The notes under the pieces: model-generated
The model's database searches: none
Seen by the model: the letters and a program-made list of their open reading frames with translations, nothing else
Told to the model about the DNA's origin: nothing
Shown: positions 8,839 through 17,284 of the stretch, piece after piece
How the letters are laid out: every line of letters begins with the position of its first letter
Position numbering within the stretch: position 1 is the first letter of the stretch
Source: Spirochaetia bacterium
Lineage (GTDB): Bacteria; Spirochaetota; Spirochaetia; Sphaerochaetales; Sphaerochaetaceae
Length of the DNA stretch: 64,000 bases
Assembly: GCA_022482625.1 (NCBI GenBank)
Contig: JAKVOU010000001.1
Span: forward strand, 1,412,784-1,476,783
Direction: 5' to 3'
Made by a program: the position numbers and the translations under genes

Positions 8839-9810
8839 ATGGCAACAATCAAGGATGTCGCAAAGGAAGCCGGGGTTTCTACGGCAACAGTCTCAAGGGT
8901 ACTTAACAAACGGAGCCCATTGAGTCCAGATGCAATCAAGAATGTCCGGCTTGCAATGGAAAAATTGAATTATCATCCGAACGCAGTCGCCAGATCACTG
9001 GTAAAAGGAAACAACAACTGCATAGGTATCATGTTACCGGACCTCATCATGCCGTTCTGGACGCAGATGGCTCATGAATTGGAGCATGCAGCCGCCAAGC
9101 ACGGCTACAGCATCATCGTCACGTCAGCCCCGGGAAATGCTACTGACTATATCCGCGAATATGAGTATCTGACAAGGAACATACCCAACGGCATCATCAC
9201 CTCCTATATAAAAGACACGGAAGATTACCTGCACAAATCGATGACTCCGACGGTAATCATCGGAAATGCTGATTGCCCCCCGTCTGTTTCCTCAAACGAC
9301 AAGCAAGGCGGTCTGCTTGCAACCAGACATCTGATTGCAAAAGGATGCAAGAATCTCATACATATCAGCGGTGAACTGGAAATCAGCAAATCGGCAAATG
9401 ATCGCTCATTCTCCTTCATACAGGAATGTGAAAGGAAACATATCAAGTACAAGATCTATCAGGTAACCGAAGCACAGCAGAAAATGCTGGATTTTGCAGG
9501 AGTCATCAGCGATATCTTCTTTGAGAACAATGATTTCGACGGTATATTCACCAGTAATGACATACTGGCAACCTACTGCATATCCACAGCATTGTCACTC
9601 GGCTACAGAATTCCTGAAGATATCCGTATCATCGGATACGACGATATCCTTGTCAGTGCACTGATCTACCCGTCATTGTCAACGATCCGCCAGAATTACC
9701 AGAAACTCGCAGAAACCGCAGTCGAGACCTTGATTGCAGTCATAGAGGGAAAGAAAGTCCCTCCCAAACAAATAATACCAGTAGAGTTGATCGAAAGAAA
9801 ATCAACCTGA
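8839..9810 (+). CDS. LacI-family transcriptional regulator
   Basis: A 323-residue regulator. The N-terminal HTH (ATIKDVAKEAGVSTATVSRVLN) and hinge helix (NAVARSLVKG) are canonical for LacI/GalR, and the periplasmic-binding-protein-like effector domain follows (IIGYDDILVSALIYPSLSTI near the C-terminus). It lies inside the operon, 19 bases after the permease, with an AAGGAG site. It is the likely repressor acting on the palindrome at 5453-5470, with a sugar or sugar phosphate as inducer. Local autoregulation is inferred from position. Confidence 0.92.
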   Translation: MATIKDVAKEAGVSTATVSRVLNKRSPLSPDAIKNVRLAMEKLNYHPNAVARSLVKGNNNCIGIMLPDLIMPFWTQMAHELEHAAAKHGYSIIVTSAPGNATDYIREYEYLTRNIPNGIITSYIKDTEDYLHKSMTPTVIIGNADCPPSVSSNDKQGGLLATRHLIAKGCKNLIHISGELEISKSANDRSFSFIQECERKHIKYKIYQVTEAQQKMLDFAGVISDIFFENNDFDGIFTSNDILATYCISTALSLGYRIPEDIRIIGYDDILVSALIYPSLSTIRQNYQKLAETAVETLIAVIEGKKVPPKQIIPVELIERKST

Positions 9811-9823
9811 CAGGGAGTATTGC

Positions 9824-11281
9824 ATGCCACAGAAACTTACGAACAAGATTATGTTGATTACCTATGCTGACTGCATGGGTAAAGACCTCAAGGACCTTTC
9901 TTATGTTCTTGACCACTACCTGCAGGATGCGGTAGGCGGCATCCATCTGCTGCCATTCTTTCCTTCCTCTGCAGATAGAGGCTTCACGCCGATTACCTAT
10001 AAGGAAGTTGACCCCGCTTTCGGCAGTTGGGATGACATACAGGACCTTGGGGAAAACTACTACCTGATGTTCGACTACATGATCAACCATCTGTCCGCAG
10101 AGAGTGATATATACAAGGATTTCATCAAGAAAAAGGATAATTCTGTCTACAAGGATTTCTTCATACGATATAAGGATTTCTGGAAACATGGCGGAGAACC
10201 GACCCAAGAGGAATATGAAAAGCTGTACAAAAGAAAGGAAGTGCCGTACATCGAGGCTGAATTTGCTGACGGAACAAAAGAAAAGCTCTGGACGACCTTC
10301 AGTGACCATCAGATAGACATCAATCAAGATTCCCTTGCAGCAAAACGTTTCATGAAGGAAAATCTATCATTCTTGGCAGAACATGCAGCGGCAGTCATCC
10401 GTCTTGATGCATTGGGATATGCATCCAAACGCGAAGATACACGATGTTTCTTCATCGAACCGGAAGTCTGGGACATCTTGGCTGAATGTGACAAGGTATT
10501 GGAACCGTATGACGTCACTATACTTCCCGAAGTCCATGAACACTATTTTCTGCAGAAAAAGCTTGAAGAAAGAAACTACTATACCTATGATTTCCAGCTT
10601 CCGATGCTATTGCTCAATGCTTTCTACTTCGGTAAGACCCTTTACCTCAAGAACTGGCTGAAGATCTGCCCAAGGAAGCAATTCACCACATTGGATACAC
10701 ATGACGGCATCGGTGTCGTCGATGCACGTTACCTGATGCCGGATGAGGAACTGCTCAAGACAAAACGCAAGGTATTCGAGATAAATCCTGGCATATCCGA
10801 GGTATATGTCAAATCGAACATGAAAATAGACTTCAATACTTTTGATACCTACCAAATCAACTGTACATATTTCTCGGCATTAGGCGAAGATGAACAGAAG
10901 TATTTCATTGCAAGGGCCGTACAGTTCTTCACTCCTGGTATTCCACAAGTCTACTATGTAGGTCTTTTTGCCGGTAAGAATGATTTTGAACTGTATCATA
11001 GGACAGCAGTAAACAGAGACATCAACAGGCATTATTATTCTCTTGAAGAAATAGACCAGCTGTCTCAGGCCTCTATCGTACAGCGACTTAACAGGCTGAT
11101 GAAATTCAGGAATTCACATCCGGCTTTCAACGGCCAGTTCCTCCTATTGCTTTCCGATACCCAAAGCCTGCACATGCGTTGGGAAAATGATATGGACTAT
11201 GCAGACTTATCAGTAGATTTTATCAGTCTTGAATGCCAAATAACCTATTCTTGCAAAGGCAAGGAAAAGGCATTTGTATAA
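9824..11281 (+). CDS. GH13 subfamily 18 glucoside phosphorylase, sucrose-phosphorylase-like
   Basis: A 485-residue (beta/alpha)8 enzyme. Visible GH13 active-site elements are the nucleophile Asp in IRLDALGY (about residue 195), the acid/base Glu in ILPEVHEHY (about 237) and the transition-state Asp in TLDTHDGIGVV (about 290). The N-terminal LITYADCMGKDLKDL and HLLPFFPSSADRGF blocks are typical of sucrose phosphorylases. These cytoplasmic enzymes split sucrose or related alpha-glucosides with phosphate to give glucose 1-phosphate. Subfamily 18 also includes sucrose-6-phosphate, glucosylglycerol and glucosylglycerate phosphorylases, so the acceptor is uncertain. It follows the LacI gene by 13 bases and would process what the importer brings in. 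Confidence 0.87.
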   Translation: MPQKLTNKIMLITYADCMGKDLKDLSYVLDHYLQDAVGGIHLLPFFPSSADRGFTPITYKEVDPAFGSWDDIQDLGENYYLMFDYMINHLSAESDIYKDFIKKKDNSVYKDFFIRYKDFWKHGGEPTQEEYEKLYKRKEVPYIEAEFADGTKEKLWTTFSDHQIDINQDSLAAKRFMKENLSFLAEHAAAVIRLDALGYASKREDTRCFFIEPEVWDILAECDKVLEPYDVTILPEVHEHYFLQKKLEERNYYTYDFQLPMLLLNAFYFGKTLYLKNWLKICPRKQFTTLDTHDGIGVVDARYLMPDEELLKTKRKVFEINPGISEVYVKSNMKIDFNTFDTYQINCTYFSALGEDEQKYFIARAVQFFTPGIPQVYYVGLFAGKNDFELYHRTAVNRDINRHYYSLEEIDQLSQASIVQRLNRLMKFRNSHPAFNGQFLLLLSDTQSLHMRWENDMDYADLSVDFISLECQITYSCKGKEKAFV

Positions 11282-11292
11282 AGAAGGCGCAT

Positions 11293-12588
11293 ATGAGCAA
11301 CAAGGTAATCGTTATTTCTTCCGACGCAATGGTCGGGGAAGACCTGGAATATATGTCTACATTGCCAAACTATCAGAAGTATCTTGCAGGTGGGTCCACT
11401 ATTACCAAGGTATCTTCGATCTATCCCTCGGTGACGTTTCCTGCACATGCAACCATGATGACAGGGATGTTTCCTGACCGGCACGGCATTTTCTCCAACT
11501 TCCAGTTTCCTTCAGATAAAGAACCGGTACCATGGCAATGTGACTATCGTTTCCTCAACTGTACTGATATTTTCCGTGTAGCAAAATCAGCAGGCAGATC
11601 CACAGCTGCAGTCCTGTGGCCGGTAACGGCAGGCAACCCTGCAATAGATTACCATATTGCAGACTACTGGGCACAAAATGAACACGAAACAACAAATGAG
11701 GCATTCGTTCAAAGCGGCACCTCCCCACAGGTACTGGAGATCATCAAGAAACATGAGTACCTTTTCAAAGGTGTAGAACGTTGCCATCCGCAGAGAGATG
11801 AATTCGGCATCGCCTGTGCAGCAGACATCATACGTGAATTTCAACCGGATCTGCTGATGGTCCATCCTGCAAACATAGATGCAGTGCGACACGCAAAAGG
11901 TGTCTTCGGAAGCCATCTTAAACCAGCCATAGAATCTGTTGACCGGTGGCTTGGCAAAATCTGCCATGCAGCAGAACAAGCCGGGACCTTCAATGATACC
12001 GACATCTTTCTGGTAAGTGACCATGGACAGATGGACGTACGAAGGACTATCAGCCTCAATGTCCTCTTTGCAGAACATGGATTCATCAGACTGACAGCAG
12101 ATGGAAAACTTGCAGATTGGACTGCCTACAGTGTCTCAAACGGCATGTCTGCAGTCGTCTTCCTCAAAGACAAGCATGATCATACCTTACGGGAAAAAGT
12201 ACAGGAATTCCTTGAACAGCTTTTGGAAAGGGAAGTCTATGGTTTTTCCAAGATCTTTACCGAAGAAACATGCCGAAAAGAAGAGCGATACGGAGGAGAT
12301 TTTTCTTTCGTCATCGAAACGGACGGGTACACTGCCTTTGCAGACTATCTGACCCGTCCTTTGGTCAGAGAGCAGGATAACAGTGACTACCGTTTCGGCC
12401 GGGCAACCCACGGTTACCTGCCGCAAAAAGGACCACAGCCGATTTTGGTAGCAAAAGGGCCGGATATCAGAACCAAAACGACCCTAGAAGGCAATCACAT
12501 CGTAAATGAAGCTCCTACATATGCAAAGTTACTTGGCATCGACCTAGGAGCTACGGACGGACATCCGATCATGGAAATATTACGGTAG
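11293..12588 (+). CDS. Alkaline-phosphatase-superfamily nucleotide pyrophosphatase/phosphodiesterase (ENPP-like)
   Basis: The protein has 431 residues, with a metal site Asp near the N-terminus (VIVISSDAM). The likely nucleophile Thr sits in YPSVTFPAHATMMTG, followed by PDRHGI, and later metal ligands lie in VSDHGQMDVR and near the C-terminal ATHGYLP. This is the ENPP/PhnA-like type I phosphodiesterase pattern. There is no signal peptide, so it appears cytoplasmic. The ATG at 11293 is preceded by AGAAGG; the upstream in-frame sequence overlaps the phosphorylase gene. Being the last gene of the sugar operon suggests the transported compound, or a product of it, contains a phosphodiester or pyrophosphate bond. 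The substrate is unknown. Confidence 0.85.
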   Translation: MSNKVIVISSDAMVGEDLEYMSTLPNYQKYLAGGSTITKVSSIYPSVTFPAHATMMTGMFPDRHGIFSNFQFPSDKEPVPWQCDYRFLNCTDIFRVAKSAGRSTAAVLWPVTAGNPAIDYHIADYWAQNEHETTNEAFVQSGTSPQVLEIIKKHEYLFKGVERCHPQRDEFGIACAADIIREFQPDLLMVHPANIDAVRHAKGVFGSHLKPAIESVDRWLGKICHAAEQAGTFNDTDIFLVSDHGQMDVRRTISLNVLFAEHGFIRLTADGKLADWTAYSVSNGMSAVVFLKDKHDHTLREKVQEFLEQLLEREVYGFSKIFTEETCRKEERYGGDFSFVIETDGYTAFADYLTRPLVREQDNSDYRFGRATHGYLPQKGPQPILVAKGPDIRTKTTLEGNHIVNEAPTYAKLLGIDLGATDGHPIMEILR

Positions 12589-12602
12589 AAAAAAGCAACG
12601 GG

Positions 12603-12637
12603 CTGACCGTCAGGCAATACTGTCGGTCAGATATTTT
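12603..12637 (+). terminator. Possible terminator at the end of the sugar operon
   Basis: Stem CTGACCG / CGGTCAG (12603-12609 and 12624-12630) with a 14-base loop, then ATATTTT. It overlaps the last codons of the convergent corA gene. The long loop makes it only moderately convincing. Confidence 0.4.
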
Positions 12638-13682
12638 GGCTCCTGCTTTTCTCTCTCTTCCGCTTGTTCGAAGGAAAGACCTTCATGGGACGTTTCCTTT
12701 GGAGCTTTACGGGATCTTCCAGTGAATTTGCTTTTCGCAAAGCTCTGTCACTTCTTTTGTCAGAAAGGAAAACAGACCCGAATCCAGCTGAAAAAATACA
12801 AGCAATCAACAACCATATCCAAATCCTGGACAATCCGCTGAATGGTAATTTGACATTCATACCATAGAAACTGGTAATGAATGTCGGAAACATCAAGGCA
12901 ATTGAAATGATGGTCAACCGTTTCATTATCATATTCATATTGTTGCTGATCACAGAACCAAAGACTTCCATGGTACCACGAAGCAAATCAGTATAGATAC
13001 TTGCCATCGAAATTGCCTGTTTGGTATCGGTAATGGTATCTTCAAGAAAATCTTTTTCCTCTTCACCTGAGAGTTTAAAGAAAGGATATTTCTGCAATTT
13101 TTCCAAAAGCATTTCATTCGTGGTAAGGCTGGTCGTAAAGAACACGAGGCTTTTTTGGATCTGCTGCAGTTGCAGTAACTCCCGGTTCATGACGACACCG
13201 GAAAGCCTTTCCTCCACCTGATTGCGCTGTCGGTTGATGTACTTCAGGAGTCTGATGTAGACCATGGCAGCCCTTCCCATGATTGAAATGACGAAACCTT
13301 CCTTTGTTGCTATGGGATATTGGCGGAAACGTCTTTTTGCAAAATCCTCCAAAACAACGGAATCACTCTGACAAATGGTAATTACCATATTTTCATAAAG
13401 CACGATACCTAAAGGAATGGAATATTGATGCAACCCTTCGCAGTCATCATCCTTGGCAGGAAGTCGGACAATCAAGGAAGTATATTCATCTTCCTTTTCG
13501 ATACGGGCCTGTTCGTCGGGATCAAGTATGTCTGCAAGTAATTCACTGTCAATGGCAAATTCTTCTTCCAGACGGGCTATATCATCCCTGTTGATGTCAC
13601 GGGCGTCAACCCATGTATACGCTACATTCTGGGACATATCTCCCGGAATCGGCGAAACGACATTATTCCTGATTGTAATCAT
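12627..13682 (-). CDS. corA: CorA-type magnesium/cobalt transporter
   Basis: A 351-residue protein with a large cytoplasmic N-terminal domain and two C-terminal helices. The diagnostic YGMN motif (FYGMNVKLPF) follows the first helix at about residue 275. The stretch AISMASIYTDLLRGTMEVFGSVISNNMN before it is the long pore helix typical of the family. The protein forms a pentameric inner-membrane Mg2+ channel. ATG 13682 has GGGAGG upstream. It is convergent with the sugar operon. The basic C-terminal tail (KRPMKVFPSNKRKREKSR) is long but not unusual. Confidence 0.93.
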   Translation of the reverse strand: MITIRNNVVSPIPGDMSQNVAYTWVDARDINRDDIARLEEEFAIDSELLADILDPDEQARIEKEDEYTSLIVRLPAKDDDCEGLHQYSIPLGIVLYENMVITICQSDSVVLEDFAKRRFRQYPIATKEGFVISIMGRAAMVYIRLLKYINRQRNQVEERLSGVVMNRELLQLQQIQKSLVFFTTSLTTNEMLLEKLQKYPFFKLSGEEEKDFLEDTITDTKQAISMASIYTDLLRGTMEVFGSVISNNMNMIMKRLTIISIALMFPTFITSFYGMNVKLPFSGLSRIWIWLLIACIFSAGFGSVFLSDKRSDRALRKANSLEDPVKLQRKRPMKVFPSNKRKREKSRSQNI

Positions 13683-14002
13683 CTAGCTGTCCTCCCTCGA
13701 AGAGCAAATCCTGCTTATGGACAACTGAAGGACCCTGAAACAGACTACAAGGCCTCTCCTGAAGAAGAAAGGATGCTCATCGTTCTTGATATTGTTATTG
13801 AAGCAGGCAGAGGTTTACCACTATCGTCCGGCAATGACATACATTCTCCTCCTCTGTGATTGAAAATTCACCATTATCCTAACACAAGTGGAAATCAAAA
13901 GAAAGGCAAGAAGGAAAGAAAAAAGCAATTTTCTGAACATATTGGAATTTGATGCAAAAGTGCTTACTATACAGGAAATTAGGTGCCAATTTGCCAATGT
14001 AA

Positions 14003-14031
14003 TTGACATCGGAAATGGAATTTCTTACCAC
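14003..14031 (+). promoter_or_regulatory. Possible promoter of the tetR-flavin module
   Basis: A perfect -35 TTGACA (14003-14008) is separated by 17 bases from a weak -10 TACCAC. It is immediately followed by the operator palindrome. The rest of the gap from 13683 to this point shows no gene I can support. Confidence 0.4.
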
Positions 14032-14056
14032 TTAATTAAACTATAAGTTTAATTAA
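14032..14056. promoter_or_regulatory. TetR-type operator palindrome
   Basis: Perfect inverted repeat TTAATTAAAC / GTTTAATTAA with a five-base centre (TATAA), directly in front of the tetR start and downstream of the putative promoter. Position and symmetry suggest autoregulation by the TetR protein, whose gene is now interrupted. Confidence 0.7.
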
Positions 14057-14063
14057 TTAAGGA

Positions 14064-14711
14064 TTGACAAAGGGAAGAAGGAAAAAGGAACCGGTCGAAG
14101 TACATCGCAACAAAATTGCTTCATCGGCAGAAAAACTGTTCAGAGTAAAAGGAATCGAGGGAACCACAATGGATGAAGTTGCTGCAGAAGCTGGCTACAG
14201 CAAAGCAACGCTATATGTATATTTCAAAAACAAGCAGGATATCGTACATGTACTGGCACTAAGAGGTATGACCATGCTGCACACGCGTATCTGCACGGTC
14301 ATTGCATCATGTACAGGAACAGAGGCACAATATATGGCACTTTGTACAGAACTGGTACGATACCAAGAACAGTTTCCCTTTTATTTCACCATCCTCCAGG
14401 CAGGCATCACCAAGCATTTTGAAAATTGCACCGAAACCGAGAGAAAAATATTCGAATAAGGAGAACAAATCAACAAAGAGATTGTTTCCCTGCTTGAAAC
14501 AGGTATCAGAAATGGTAACCTGCACAGCAGCCTCCATATATTACCGACAGTCTTCTTATTTTGGGCAAGCTTATCCAGCGTCATAAGGATGTCAACCGAG
14601 AAAAAAGAATACATTGCAAAAGTCATGAAAATGACCAGGCTCGAATTCCTTAAGGAAAGTTTTGAAACGTTGTACAACTCAATCAGGCAGGATAGTTCCG
14701 ATGGCAAATGA
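14064..14711 (+). pseudogene. TetR-family regulator with an in-frame stop
   Basis: The N-terminal HTH is clear (TTMDEVAAEAGYSKATLYVYF, about residues 36-56). A TAA at 14457-14459 ends the frame after 131 residues, but the same frame continues without shift (GEQINKEIVSLLETGIRNG and onward) to a normal TetR-length C-terminus at 14711. This is therefore a nonsense mutation rather than a frameshift. The start is TTG 14064 with a poor ribosome site. The truncated product would keep the DNA-binding domain but lose most of the ligand/dimer domain. The downstream flavin-reductase gene overlaps its end and is also broken. Confidence 0.8.
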
Positions 14712-15158
14712 AAAGAACAAAGGTTTACCGGCACTACGGCTTCTGGCAATATCAGGAAGTCCTCATGCAACCGGTACCAGTACATTGATGCTTGACTGTG
14801 CAGTCTCCGCTGCAAAAGCAAGAGGATGGCACATCGATGAAATCCATCTATATGACTGCAAAATAAACTGCCTTGGTTGCCGTACTTGTCTCAAGGCTGA
14901 CAGCTGTGTACAGGATGATGATATCCATCAGATTGCCGACCTATTATCAATGTTGCAGTACTTTCAGCTCCTACGTACCGGGGCAATGTCCCGGCTATCG
15001 TAAAAAACAAAAATATCTTTTGCTGACCTCATGCAATGGAAACATTCTTCCGACAGACGGGCATGCAAGCGCTTGGCAGGATCAGCGCTGACGGTATGAG
15101 TAAGAAAACAGGGCTCTCTCCTGGTATTGTTCAAAAAATCGAGAGGTATTGGAAATGA
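14701..15158 (+). pseudogene. NADPH-dependent FMN reductase / flavodoxin-like protein, decayed
   Basis: From ATG 14701 the first 80 residues match a flavodoxin-fold reductase: FMN-phosphate loop LLAISGSPHATGTST, then DCKINCLGCRTCLKADSC, a cysteine motif of iron-sulfur flavoproteins. The frame then shifts near 14940: the expected VAVLSAPTYRGNVPAIVKN strand is one frame away. That frame meets a TGA near 15025 and resumes as METFFRQTGMQALGRISADG, ending IERYWK at 15158. Compared with ~200-residue relatives, about 40 residues of the middle seem missing. The terminal TGA overlaps the ATG of the next gene (ATGA), a relic of coupling that supports this reading. Confidence 0.75.
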
Positions 15159-15568
15159 AACTGAGCAAACATACCTATTGGTATCTGGTCATCGGGCTCT
15201 TACTGCTATCATCTTGCCTATATGGCTTCCACTATACCCATAAGATAGCAGCTTACAGGAAGGCAGTAGCTGAAATTTCCATTTCGGACGTCAATATCCC
15301 AGCTATCCCAAATGGTACTTATATCGGCGAATGCAATGTCGACCTGATCTCTGCGAAAGTGCAGGTTACCATGCAGGATGGAAGAATCGTTGATATCATC
15401 TTATTGAAACACAAGAATGGCCATGGTACTGCAGCAGAAACCATCCCTGATAAGATTGTCAGTGAACAGCGCATTGACATCGATGCCATTTCCGGTGCTA
15501 CGAACTCAAGCGAAGTGATAGAAAAAGCAATTGAAAACGCATTGACCTCCGATTTTGAGACGAAATGA
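15155..15568 (+). CDS. Membrane-anchored FMN-binding domain protein
   Basis: A 137-residue protein. An N-terminal hydrophobic helix (about residues 9-25) serves as signal anchor or lipoprotein signal (LLLLSSC), and an FMN_bind domain follows: GTYIGE near residue 50, then DAISGATNSS near residue 115. The Thr of SGATNSS is the residue that ApbE-type flavin transferases attach to FMN in this family. It probably acts outside the membrane in electron transfer. The ATG at 15155 overlaps the stop of the broken reductase gene. It appears intact although its two upstream partners are not. Confidence 0.82.
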   Translation: MKLSKHTYWYLVIGLLLLSSCLYGFHYTHKIAAYRKAVAEISISDVNIPAIPNGTYIGECNVDLISAKVQVTMQDGRIVDIILLKHKNGHGTAAETIPDKIVSEQRIDIDAISGATNSSEVIEKAIENALTSDFETK

Positions 15569-15677
15569 CCAGCTGCATACCAAGATTTTCTTAATTTTCT
15601 GACAGCAAAAAGTAGGCCGGTCACGGTATACGAAGAGTTTCAATCTGCATATACTTCTATGGAGGAGGACAGAACCG

Positions 15678-16226
15678 ATGACAAGAGATGAAGCATTCGC
15701 ATTATTGAAGAAATACACGAAGAATGAAGCCCTCATTCACCATGGCATGGCCGTCGAGGCAACAATGAAAGCCTTTGCCAAGGAATTGGGAGAAGATGAA
15801 GCTTATTGGGGCAATGTAGGCTTGCTGCATGACATAGACTGGGACATGTGGCCTGAACAGCATTGCAAGAAAGCACCTGAACTGCTGAAAGAAGTCGGAG
15901 CTGATGAAGATTTCATCCATGCTGTATGTAGCCATGGGTGGAACATCTGCAGTGATGTGGAACCGACAAAAAAGATGGAAAAAGTCTTATACACCATTGA
16001 TGAGTTGACCGGATTGGTAAATGCAACGGCTTTGATGAGACCTACCCACATGGAAGGCATGACTGTCAAAAGCGTAAAGAAAAAATTCGCCAGTAAAGGA
16101 TTCGCTGCCGGCGTAAACCGGGACCTCATCAAAAATGGTGCCGATATGTTGGGAATGGACCTGTCACACATCATTCAGGTTACCATTGATGCAATGGCCT
16201 CTGTAGCACCTCAGATAGGGTTATAG
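15678..16226 (+). CDS. HD-domain hydrolase of unknown substrate
   Basis: A 182-residue HD superfamily protein. The first His is near residue 22 (LIHHGMAVE). The HD pair lies in GLLHDIDWDMWPEQH (about 52), and a later Asp sits in YTIDELTGLVNATALMRPT. This small form is common as an uncharacterised phosphohydrolase (HDIG-like) that cleaves nucleotides or cyclic nucleotides. The ATG is preceded by GGAGGAGG. It has its own upstream gap of about 110 bases and converges on pyrC, overlapping its 3' end by 16 bases. Confidence 0.8.
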   Translation: MTRDEAFALLKKYTKNEALIHHGMAVEATMKAFAKELGEDEAYWGNVGLLHDIDWDMWPEQHCKKAPELLKEVGADEDFIHAVCSHGWNICSDVEPTKKMEKVLYTIDELTGLVNATALMRPTHMEGMTVKSVKKKFASKGFAAGVNRDLIKNGADMLGMDLSHIIQVTIDAMASVAPQIGL

Positions 16227-17284
16227 TCACTTCTCAGAGAAATAAAGCCATCATATGGATAAGCCTTTGCTGCTTCCATGCTCCAAAGGCTTAGCTTTTT
16301 TCTGTCAGGAAGGGTAAAATCCACATCTTCGGCATCAAGGCCAAAGGCAGCATATACATTCCGACCGGTAAGATCCATGAGCCTTTTCCTGCTGCAGCCA
16401 TGTTCCCACAGGGCTTTCAGCAGCAACAGTGTCCCGCTGAAGCCGGGAATTCCGGCAGCTCCCCTCTGCTTATCCTTCAATGTATGGGGAGCATGGTCAC
16501 TTTCAATCCAATCAATCCTGCCATCCAGCAGACCTTCAAAAATCTCATTTCGGTCTTCTGCACTGCGCAGGGGAGGATTCATCCTGGCATAGGAAAGGGA
16601 AGACGCATCACAGCTGGTCAGCAGCGCATGGTGCGTTGTCGCCCCACAGGTCACATGCATTCCCTTTTCCTTGGCTTCAGCAACCAATGAAAGTGCTTTC
16701 GCCGTTGAAATATGGCAAATATGCAACGTCCCCCTGAAGCCGGTCTCAGCAGCAAGGCGAAGCATGTCACTCACGGAATCGATTTCAGCCTGTGCAGGAC
16801 GTGCAATACTCTGGGAAGAAAGATCCTGTGGATTGAAACGTGCCATGTCCAGCAGAGCTTCCTTCTCACAATGGACAGCCAGTACACCCTCATATCCGAC
16901 TTCGGCAAGGGTAGCAAAGACCATACGCTGGTCTTTTTCCTTTATGATCCCCATGCCTCCTGTACTGTTTCCGGCAAACAGTTTCAGACCGACGACCAGA
17001 GGGAACAGTTCCATCACTGCATAGGCCATCTGGACAATCTGGTCATGGTCGGCCTGCAAGCCTGCCCAGACATGATAGGAAATTTCCTTTCCAAGGTCCT
17101 TGATTGCAGCTTGGGCATCGGAAAGCCTGTCAAGCAAGGCATCCCGGCTTACCAAAGGCGGATCAGTATTGGGCATATCAAAAACTTCATCAATGCCACA
17201 TGCATAGGCAACCGAAAGGCCATGGACAAGCGTTTCCTTGTCTTTTTGATTCCAATCACGAAGATGCACATGAGGATCTACCAT
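16211..17284 (-). CDS. pyrC: Dihydroorotase
   Basis: A 357-residue amidohydrolase. The metal-binding HVHLR motif is in the first ten residues (VDPHVHLRDW), with CHISTAKAL, the C-terminal DHAPH motif and a Pro-Gly rich tail. It closes carbamoyl-aspartate to dihydroorotate, the third step of pyrimidine synthesis. The start ATG shares one base with the stop of pyrDK (TAATG), so translation is coupled; longer in-frame upstream sequence lies inside pyrDK. It is the last gene of the pyr operon and overlaps the convergent HD gene. No terminator is evident at its end. Confidence 0.9.
   Translation of the reverse strand: MVDPHVHLRDWNQKDKETLVHGLSVAYACGIDEVFDMPNTDPPLVSRDALLDRLSDAQAAIKDLGKEISYHVWAGLQADHDQIVQMAYAVMELFPLVVGLKLFAGNSTGGMGIIKEKDQRMVFATLAEVGYEGVLAVHCEKEALLDMARFNPQDLSSQSIARPAQAEIDSVSDMLRLAAETGFRGTLHICHISTAKALSLVAEAKEKGMHVTCGATTHHALLTSCDASSLSYARMNPPLRSAEDRNEIFEGLLDGRIDWIESDHAPHTLKDKQRGAAGIPGFSGTLLLLKALWEHGCSRKRLMDLTGRNVYAAFGLDAEDVDFTLPDRKKLSLWSMEAAKAYPYDGFISLRSDYNPI

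Noticed and set aside
13821-14009. A 62-residue minus-strand frame with a hydrophobic centre
   Set aside because: No ribosome binding site was seen, it lies in the promoter gap of tetR, and it has no recognisable family.
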